A DNA stretch of 64,000 nucleotides from Microbispora corallina (GTDB lineage: Bacteria > Actinomycetota > Actinomycetes > Streptosporangiales > Streptosporangiaceae). The stretch lies in contig NZ_BOOC01000026.1 in the NCBI RefSeq assembly GCF_016863035.1, positions 1 through 64,000 on the forward strand, given 5' to 3'. Positions 58,703 through 64,000 of the stretch are shown here, one piece after another. Within the stretch, counting starts at the first letter, position 1; each line of letters opens with the position of its first letter. Made by a program: the position numbers and the translations under genes. The notes beneath the pieces are model-generated. The model saw only the letters and a list, made by a program, of their open reading frames with translations, ran no database searches and was not told the DNA's origin.

Positions 58703-59719
58703 TCAGCGGCCGTCGAGGCGGGCGGAGGCCTCGCCGAAGACCCAGCCCTCCGTCTGGGCGATGAAGTCGGCCGGGAAGCCGAGGGCGAAACCGGTGGCGT
58801 CCTCCAGGCGGCGGACCGCGTCCTCCGGCAGCCGGCAGTCCAGGGCGCCGAGATTGTCCTTGAGCTGCTCGACGGTCCGGGCCCCGATGATCGGGGCGAC
58901 GGCCCGGGAGCGCGCCCTGGTCCAGGCGATGGCGACCTGCGAGCACGTCACGCCCAGCTCGTCGGCGACCTCCTGCACGGCGCGGGCCACCGCATGGTCG
59001 CGCTCGCTCAGCGACGCGGCGTCGACCCGGGTGCCGGATCCGGCGCCGCCGGGACGGGTGTACTTGCCCGACAGCACCCCGCTCGCCAGCGGCCCCCACG
59101 CGGCGACCGTCATGCCGAACGCCTCGGCCATGGGCAGGAGCTCGCGCTCGATGTCGCGGTTGAGCAGGTTGTAGGGCACCTGCAGACCGGCGAACGGCGT
59201 CCAGCCCCGCCACTCGGCGAGCGTGTTGGCCCGGGAGACGATCCAGGCGGGGGCGTCGGAGATGCCGACGTACAGGACCTTGCCCGAGCGCACCGCGTCG
59301 TCCAGGGCCCGCATGGTCTCCTCGACCGGGGTGTGCCGGTCCCACAGGTGCACCCAGTAGAGGTCGATGTAGTCGGTCCGCAGCCGCCGGAGGCTGGTCT
59401 CCAGCGACAGCGTGAGGTTCTTGCGGTGGTTGCCGGCGGCGTTGGGGTCGGCGGCGTCGCGGGAGACGGTGTACTTCGTGGCCAGCACGAACCGGTCGCG
59501 GCGGCCCTCAAGGAGCTCCCCGACGATCTCCTCGCTCGCCCCTCCGCGGTAGTTGATCGCGGTGTCGACCACGTTGCCGCCGGCCTCGGCGTACGCGTCT
59601 AGCATGCGGCGGCACTCGTCCGGGGGCGCGCCCACGCCTCCCTGCTCGCCGAACGTCATCGCGCCCAGGAAGAACTCCGAGACGCGCAGCCCCGTGGGCC
59701 CCAGCAGCCGATATCGCAT
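58703..59719 (-). CDS. Aldo/keto reductase
   Basis: A 338-residue NADPH-dependent (beta/alpha)8 reductase. The catalytic tetrad is visible: Asp and Tyr in NVVDTAINYRGG, Lys in VLATKYT and His in YWVHLWD. GGAGGA lies 7 bases upstream of the ATG at 59719. Substrate is unknown. It is convergent with the WYL gene and divergent from the LysE gene. Confidence 0.9.
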   Translation of the reverse strand: MRYRLLGPTGLRVSEFFLGAMTFGEQGGVGAPPDECRRMLDAYAEAGGNVVDTAINYRGGASEEIVGELLEGRRDRFVLATKYTVSRDAADPNAAGNHRKNLTLSLETSLRRLRTDYIDLYWVHLWDRHTPVEETMRALDDAVRSGKVLYVGISDAPAWIVSRANTLAEWRGWTPFAGLQVPYNLLNRDIERELLPMAEAFGMTVAAWGPLASGVLSGKYTRPGGAGSGTRVDAASLSERDHAVARAVQEVADELGVTCSQVAIAWTRARSRAVAPIIGARTVEQLKDNLGALDCRLPEDAVRRLEDATGFALGFPADFIAQTEGWVFGEASARLDGR

Positions 59720-59905
59720 GACGGTCCTCCCGGCGGTTCCGAGGTCGGATCCTGACCGACTCCCGATGAAGATCGTGCGCCGCCCATCCTTGCCGCTGCC
59801 GCGACCCCGGGCAACCGCGGGACCCCGCCCTGTGGACGACGGCGGACCGCCGCCGGAACGGCCACCGGACAAACCTGTTGCGCCCGCGCGGGCGGGGTGG
59901 GAACG

Positions 59906-60598
59906 ATGACCGTCGTGTTTCTCATCGCCTTCGCCGGAGCGTGCCTGCTCCTCGCCATGATCCCCGGCGTCAGCACGGCGGTCGTCCTCCGGCAGACCGT
60001 CCGCGCCGGCCGCCGGTCGGGGCTGGCGGCCCTGCTCGGCAACGAGACCGGCATCTTCCTGTGGGCCATGGCAGCGGTCCTGGGGCTGTCGGCGCTGGTG
60101 CTGGCCTCCGAGGTCGCGTACGGCGTCATGCGGGCGGTGGGCGCCGCCCTCCTGCTCGCCATGGGCGCGCAGTCGCTGTGGCGGGCCCGCCGGGCCTCCG
60201 CCGAGGATCCCGCCGAGGATCCCGCCGAGGATCCGGCCGAGGAACCCGGGGGAGCCGACGTGGAGACCGCGCGGGAGGGCCCTGCAGCGCCGGCCGCCGG
60301 GTGGCGCCGTTCCTACGGCTTGGGCCTGGTCACCTGCGGCGCGAACCCGAAGGCCGCCGTGTTCGCCATGTCGTTCCTGCCGCAGTTCGTGCCCGCCGGG
60401 GTGAACGTCCCGGCCACGCTGACGCTGCTCGCCGTGGTCTGGGTGGTCGTGGACGTGATCTGGTACGTGGCGGTGATCTGGCTGGTGGGGCGGGCCGGGG
60501 CGGTGCTCGGCCGTCCGTCCGTCCGGCGGTGGCTGGAGCGGGTCAGCGGCACGATCCTGATCGGGCTCGGTGTGCGGATGGCGGTGGAGGCGCGATGA
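59906..60598 (+). CDS. LysE-family transporter
   Basis: A 230-residue exporter of amino acids or related metabolites. About five to six membrane segments are present, starting MTVVFLIAFAGACLLLAMIPGVSTAVVLRQTV, and the later GLVTCGANPKAAVFAMSFLPQF is typical. A cytoplasmic loop near residue 100-115 contains Glu-Asp-Pro-Ala repeats. It overlaps the alpha/beta hydrolase gene (ATGA). Confidence 0.87.
   Translation: MTVVFLIAFAGACLLLAMIPGVSTAVVLRQTVRAGRRSGLAALLGNETGIFLWAMAAVLGLSALVLASEVAYGVMRAVGAALLLAMGAQSLWRARRASAEDPAEDPAEDPAEEPGGADVETAREGPAAPAAGWRRSYGLGLVTCGANPKAAVFAMSFLPQFVPAGVNVPATLTLLAVVWVVVDVIWYVAVIWLVGRAGAVLGRPSVRRWLERVSGTILIGLGVRMAVEAR
60203..60250. repeat. In-frame 12-bp tandem repeat (Glu-Asp-Pro-Ala)
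   Basis: GAGGATCCCGCC is repeated at 60203, 60215 and 60227 (last with one change), with a degenerate fourth copy at 60239. It lies in the loop region of the LysE-type gene. Confidence 0.8.
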
Positions 60599-61341
60599 CG
60601 ATCCGGTACGAGACGGCGGGGAACGGCGACGCGGTGGTGCTGCTGCACTCAGCCGTCGCGGACGCGCGGATGTGGGACCCGCAGTGGGGCGCTCTCGCGG
60701 AGCGGTTCCTCGTGGTGCGGCCGGACTTCCGGGGCTACGGGCGGACGCCGTTCGCGGCGGACGGGCCCTACTCCGACGCGGAGGACGTGGCGGACCTGCT
60801 GGCGGCCCTCGGCCTGCGCCGGGTCGCGCTCGTGGGCGCCTCGTACGGCGGGCGGGTGGCGCTGGAGCTGGCGACCGGGCATCCCGGCCTGGTGTCCCGG
60901 CTGGTGCTGCTGAACGCGGGATGCGGGCTGCCGGCGACGCCGGACCTGGCGGCGTTCGGCGCGGAGGAGGACCGGCTCCTGGAGGCCGGCGACATCGGGG
61001 GAGCGGTGGAGCTGAACGTCCGGACGTGGCTGGGCCCGGAGGCGGACGACACGACGAGAGAGAAGGTGGGGGCCATGCAGCGCCACGCCTTCGAGGTGCA
61101 GCTGGCCGCCGACCCGCGGCCCGAGGCGATCCGTCCGGACATCGATCTGGCGTCGGTCACGGCGCCGGCGCTCGTGGTGGCGGGCGGCCGAGACCTGCCG
61201 TACTTCCAGGAGACGGCCCGGCACATCGCCGCGGAGATGCCGGACGCGACGCTCGTCGAGCTGGAGTGGGCGGGGCACCTGCCGAGCGTGGAGCGGCCGG
61301 ACGAGATCACCGCGCTGCTCCTGGACGCCCTCACCACTTGA
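60595..61341 (+). CDS. Alpha/beta hydrolase
   Basis: A 248-residue hydrolase. VVLLHSAVADARMWDPQW gives the oxyanion region, the nucleophile Ser is in LVGASYGGRVALE (about residue 83), the acid near GGRDLPYF and His in WAGHLPSVERP. It overlaps the LysE gene and is probably cotranscribed. Substrate is unknown. Confidence 0.88.
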   Translation: MTIRYETAGNGDAVVLLHSAVADARMWDPQWGALAERFLVVRPDFRGYGRTPFAADGPYSDAEDVADLLAALGLRRVALVGASYGGRVALELATGHPGLVSRLVLLNAGCGLPATPDLAAFGAEEDRLLEAGDIGGAVELNVRTWLGPEADDTTREKVGAMQRHAFEVQLAADPRPEAIRPDIDLASVTAPALVVAGGRDLPYFQETARHIAAEMPDATLVELEWAGHLPSVERPDEITALLLDALTT

Positions 61342-61356
61342 TCTACATTGTAAAGG
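61341..61356. promoter_or_regulatory. Candidate WYL-regulator operator, copy 2 (orphan)
   Basis: An exact copy of the 16-mer at 57592-57607, starting on the last base of the alpha/beta hydrolase stop codon. No gene starts directly downstream on the plus strand, so it may be a relic promoter site. Confidence 0.5.
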
Positions 61357-61394
61357 CGCCGGGTTGGTGAACCCGTCCTCGACCCACAAGAAGA

Positions 61395-61427
61395 GCACCG
61401 CCCCGACCGCGAAGGCCGGGGCGGTGC
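61395..61427. terminator. Bidirectional hairpin terminator
   Basis: GCACCGCCCCG (61395-61405) pairs perfectly with CGGGGCGGTGC (61417-61427) around an 11-base loop, between the convergent hydrolase and aldo/keto reductase genes. Confidence 0.75.
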
Positions 61428-61442
61428 GCGCATCCGACGAGA

Positions 61443-62420
61443 TCAGCGGTTGAGGGACCGCATGCCCTCCGCGTTGTACCGTTCGCCCGCGACCTGGGCG
61501 GCGAGCCCGTCGAGGACCGTGATCTGCTCGGCGGTGAGCCGGATCTCGGTGGCGGCGGCGTTCTCCTCCAGGCGGGCGACCCGCTTGGTGCCGGGGATGG
61601 GGACGACGTCCTCTCCCTGGGCGATGACCCACGCGAGCGCCACCTGGGCCGGGGTGGCGCCGATCGAGCGGGCGACGTCGCCGACCTGGGCGGCCAGCGC
61701 CTGGTTCACGGCGAAGTTGTCGCCCTGCCAGCGCGGGTTGTGGCGGCGGAAGTCGTCGCCGCTGAGGTTCTCGCTGCCGGTGTAGGCGCCGGTGAGGATG
61801 CCGCGGCCGAGCGGGCTGTAGGCGACCAGCCCGATGCCGAGCTCCCGGAACGCGGGCAGCACCTCGTCCTCGATCCCGCGGGTGAACAAGGAGTACTCGT
61901 ACTGTCCGGCGGTGATCGGGTGGACGGCGTGGGCGCGGCGGACCGTGGCGGCCGAGGCCTCGGAGATCCCGAGATGGCGGACCTTGCCGGCCTCGACGAG
62001 CTCCTTGAGCGCGCCCCAGGTCTCCTCGACGGGGACGGCGGGGTCGACGCGGTGCTGGTAGTAGAGGTCGATGTGGTCGACGCCGAGCCGCTCCAGCGAG
62101 GCGTCGCAGGCGCGGCGCACGTAGTCGGGGCGGCCGTTGACCCCGACGCGGGTGCCGTCGGGCAGGCGCTCGATGCCGAACTTGGTCGCCAGGACGACCT
62201 CGTCGCGGCGGCCGGCGACGGCCTTGCCGACGAGCCGCTCGTTGGTGAACGGGCCGTACATGTCGGCCGTGTCGAGGAAGGTGACGCCGAGGTCGAGCGC
62301 GCGGTGGATCGTCGCGATCGACTCGGTCTCGTCGCCGGGGCCGTAGAAATCGCTCATGCCCATGCAGCCGAGGCCCAGGGCCGCGGTGCGCAGTCCCTGG
62401 CCGAGCGTGTGGTGCCTCAT
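61443..62420 (-). CDS. Aldo/keto reductase
   Basis: A 325-residue AKR of the YajO/pyridoxal-reductase-like type. The tetrad is visible in [25 protein letters not shown] and LYYQHRVDP. Its ATG overlaps the stop of the MerR regulator (ATGA), so the pair forms one operon. It probably detoxifies reactive carbonyls sensed by that regulator. Confidence 0.92.
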   Translation of the reverse strand: MRHHTLGQGLRTAALGLGCMGMSDFYGPGDETESIATIHRALDLGVTFLDTADMYGPFTNERLVGKAVAGRRDEVVLATKFGIERLPDGTRVGVNGRPDYVRRACDASLERLGVDHIDLYYQHRVDPAVPVEETWGALKELVEAGKVRHLGISEASAATVRRAHAVHPITAGQYEYSLFTRGIEDEVLPAFRELGIGLVAYSPLGRGILTGAYTGSENLSGDDFRRHNPRWQGDNFAVNQALAAQVGDVARSIGATPAQVALAWVIAQGEDVVPIPGTKRVARLEENAAATEIRLTAEQITVLDGLAAQVAGERYNAEGMRSLNR

Positions 62421-62791
62421 GAGTCCCCCATCAGCTTGTCGTAGACGTTGATCTTGTATTCGACGAGGGCGAGATCGTCCTTGAGCTGCTCGATTTTGCC
62501 GAGCACCTCGGCGCGGTGGGCCTCCAGCAGCTCCTTGCGGGCGGCGTAGGTGTCCTCGCCGCGCCGGGCGAGCTCGGCGTAGCGGCGCATGCCGGCGATG
62601 GACATGCCGGTGGCGCGCAGGCGGGTGAGCAGCCGGATCCAGTCGGCGTCGCGCTCGGTGTAGCGGCGGTGGCCGTTGCCGCCGCGGTCGGGCGGCTCCC
62701 GCAGGAGACCGGCGCGTTCGTAGTAGCGGAGCGTGTGGGCGGTGAGCCCGGTGCGCTCCGCGACCTGAGCGATCGTCATCCCCTCGTCCAT
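62417..62791 (-). CDS. MerR-family regulator
   Basis: A 124-residue regulator. The helix-turn-helix and wing are [26 protein letters not shown] and [28 protein letters not shown] coiled-coil dimerisation helix follows ([27 protein letters not shown]). No Cys residues for metal sensing are present. The ATG at 62791 lies one base after the predicted transcription start, so the message is essentially leaderless. It controls the aldo/keto reductase. Confidence 0.92.
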   Translation of the reverse strand: MDEGMTIAQVAERTGLTAHTLRYYERAGLLREPPDRGGNGHRRYTERDADWIRLLTRLRATGMSIAGMRRYAELARRGEDTYAARKELLEAHRAEVLGKIEQLKDDLALVEYKINVYDKLMGDS

Positions 62792-62798
62792 GGAGACC

Positions 62799-62829
62799 AG
62801 TCTGTGAGTTGGAGCGCGCTCCAAGTCAA
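62799..62829 (-). promoter_or_regulatory. MerR-type promoter with 19-bp spacer
   Basis: On the minus strand TTGACT (62824-62829) and CAGACT (62799-62804) are separated by 19 bases. MerR regulators act by untwisting such over-long promoters. Confidence 0.75.
62809..62824. promoter_or_regulatory. MerR operator palindrome
   Basis: TTGGAGCGCGCTCCAA is a perfect 16-base palindrome located in the 19-bp spacer of the promoter, the usual MerR site. Confidence 0.8.
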
Positions 62830-62906
62830 GCGACCCTCTCGGCCCGCGCCGGCCTCCGTGGACACCTCTTCTGGGAATTGTCGGTGGGGGGCGGCACGAT
62901 GGCGCC

Positions 62907-63386
62907 ATGGCTTCCTGGCAGGAGTTCGAGAAGGAGATCCCCGATCTGGCGGCCCGCGTGGTGGCCTCGATGGGGAAGGGCAGGCACAAGACGATGGCGA
63001 CCCTCCGCGCCGACGGCTCGCCCCGCATCAGCGGCACGGAGGTGGAGTTCAAGGACGGCGAGGTGTGGGTCGGCTCGATGCCGGGCGCGGTCAAGGCGCT
63101 CGACCTGCGCCGGGACGGCCGGGTCGCGATCCACAGCCCGTCGGACGATCCCGACGACGCGAACCCGGGGGCGTGGAGCGGCGACGCCAAGCTGTCCGGC
63201 CGGGCCGTCGAGGTCGACGATCCGGCGGTGCTGCAGGCCTACGGCGGCCCGCCCGGGCAGGAGTTCCACCTGTTCCGGATCGACGTGTCGGAGGTGGTGT
63301 TCACCCGGGTGGACGAGGCGGGCGAGCACCTGGTCGTCGACATGTGGCACGAGGGCAGGGGCCGCCGGGTCGTCCGGCGCACGTGA
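62907..63386 (+). CDS. Pyridoxamine 5'-phosphate oxidase-family protein
   Basis: A 159-residue split beta-barrel protein: KTMATLRADGSPRISGTEVEFKDGEVWVGSMPGAVKALDLRRDGRVAIHS is the family core. It may bind FMN, F420 or heme. A dispersed set of acidic residues (SDDPDDANPG) follows. The start at 62907 fits the core; the gene is divergent from the merR operon. Confidence 0.87.
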   Translation: MASWQEFEKEIPDLAARVVASMGKGRHKTMATLRADGSPRISGTEVEFKDGEVWVGSMPGAVKALDLRRDGRVAIHSPSDDPDDANPGAWSGDAKLSGRAVEVDDPAVLQAYGGPPGQEFHLFRIDVSEVVFTRVDEAGEHLVVDMWHEGRGRRVVRRT

Positions 63387-63391
63387 CGCCC

Positions 63392-64000
63392 TCAGACGGG
63401 GGAGCGCGACCGGCCGGCGGCCGGTCGTCGGGGGAGGGCGCCGGGGTGCGGGGCCGTCGTGGGGAGTTCCACGGTGACGCGGATCCCGCCGGCGGGGCGC
63501 GGGGTGAGGGTGAGCGTTCCGTCGTGTGCCTGGGTGATGGTTTTGACGATCGCCAGGCCGAGGCCGACGCCTGCCTGATCGGTGTGGATGCGCTCGGTGC
63601 CGCGCTGGAATGGCGCGGTGAGCGTCGAGACCAGCTGTGGGGTGAGCTTCTCGCCGGTGTTCTCGACGGTGAGCACGGCGGTCGTGGGGCGGACGCTGGT
63701 GTTCACCCACACGGCGCCCTGTTCGGGCAGGTTGTGGACGATCGCGTTCTGCACGAGGTTCATGGTCAGCTGCAGCAGGAGCGCCTGCGAGCCGACGGCG
63801 GGGGTGATGTCACCGGAGGTCTCGATGGTCACGCCGCGCTTTTCCGCCAGGGGGAGGAGCGTCTCGGCGGCCTCTTCCGCCAGGAGCGACAGGTCGACGT
63901 GTTCCCGGGTGAAGGACCGCTGGTCGGCGCGGCTGAGCACGAGCAGTGCCTCGGTGAGGTCGATCGCCCGGGTGTTGACGGCGTGGAGGCGTTCGATGAC
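63392..64000 (-). CDS. Sensor histidine kinase, C-terminal part
   Basis: The last 202 residues of a kinase whose N-terminus is beyond the right edge. The visible portion begins in the C-terminal helix of HisKA (TRAIDLTEALLVLSRADQRSF) and contains the HATPase N-box (LTMNLVQNAIVHNLPEQ), the G1 region (LTVENTGEKL) and the G2 box (GVGLGLAIVKTITQAHDG). Its response regulator would be expected upstream, outside the window. The stop is only 6 bases from the convergent PNPOx gene. Confidence 0.9.
   Translation of the reverse strand, partial: VIERLHAVNTRAIDLTEALLVLSRADQRSFTREHVDLSLLAEEAAETLLPLAEKRGVTIETSGDITPAVGSQALLLQLTMNLVQNAIVHNLPEQGAVWVNTSVRPTTAVLTVENTGEKLTPQLVSTLTAPFQRGTERIHTDQAGVGLGLAIVKTITQAHDGTLTLTPRPAGGIRVTVELPTTAPHPGALPRRPAAGRSRSPV

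Overview
The window is very GC-rich actinomycete chromosome with tightly packed, often overlapping genes. The gene content fits a filamentous actinomycete: RbpA with a SigR-type promoter, an Lnt/Ppm1 pair, a HelD-type RNA polymerase helicase, ABC sugar importers without their own ATPase, and a DosS-type sensor kinase. I would guess Streptosporangiales or a related order, but no rRNA or other decisive marker is present. About 60 protein genes are supported. No tRNA, rRNA, CRISPR array, insertion sequence or prophage was seen.

Layout. 1-6.3 kb: a sugar operon on the minus strand (ROK repressor, lipoprotein binding protein, two permeases, GH4 phospho-glycosidase, BadF-type kinase) behind one promoter with a perfect palindromic operator and a small leader ORF. 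6.4-12.4 kb: HelD, a 758-bp gap with a strong promoter, then lnt-ppm1 and fxsA. 12.5-21.6 kb: a hypoxia/dormancy (DosR-type) island with two divergent CBS-BON proteins, an Acg-like nitroreductase, a GNAT/acyl-CoA-ligase fusion, an Rv1733c-like membrane protein, a DoxX-like protein and a DosS-like heme-GAF histidine kinase. Four DosR-like boxes lie in its intergenic gaps, but no DosR regulator is in the window. 21.6-26.8 kb: FAD monooxygenase with TetR, an AlkA-like glycosylase, a quinone reductase and a class I amidotransferase.

26.9-36.1 kb: a nine-gene, overlapping, minus-strand catabolic operon. It holds an XRE-cupin regulator, an MHS-type transporter, an FAD oxidoreductase, a CaiB CoA-transferase, a crotonase, a DHDPS-fold aldolase/dehydratase, an atypical SDR, an aldehyde dehydrogenase and a deaminase-like amidohydrolase. 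It looks like one complete catabolic route for an unknown small molecule, and several of its enzymes lack the residues that define the textbook member of their family. This is the best candidate for an undescribed pathway.

36.4-45.9 kb: an orphan histidine kinase, a DUF1203-like protein, a tandem universal stress protein, an EamA exporter, the conserved GDPD-UMF1-RbpA block, a large membrane protein and a TrmH-family methyltransferase. 45.9-50.5 kb: an RsmC-like methyltransferase, a MoxR-DUF58-VWA operon and a pseudokinase-like membrane protein. 50.5-64 kb: a GH13 enzyme with an FUSC-type exporter, MarR, a DUF2268 metalloprotease, TauE/SafE and MFS transporters, divergent DeoR and WYL regulators, two aldo-keto reductases (one with a MerR gene under a textbook 19-bp-spacer promoter), a LysE exporter with an alpha/beta hydrolase, a PNPOx-like protein and the C-terminal end of another histidine kinase cut by the window edge.

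Several regulators here (XRE-cupin, MerR, DeoR, MarR) appear to be transcribed without a leader, with a -10 box about six bases before the start codon and an inverted repeat over or beside the promoter. This suggests simple autoregulation.
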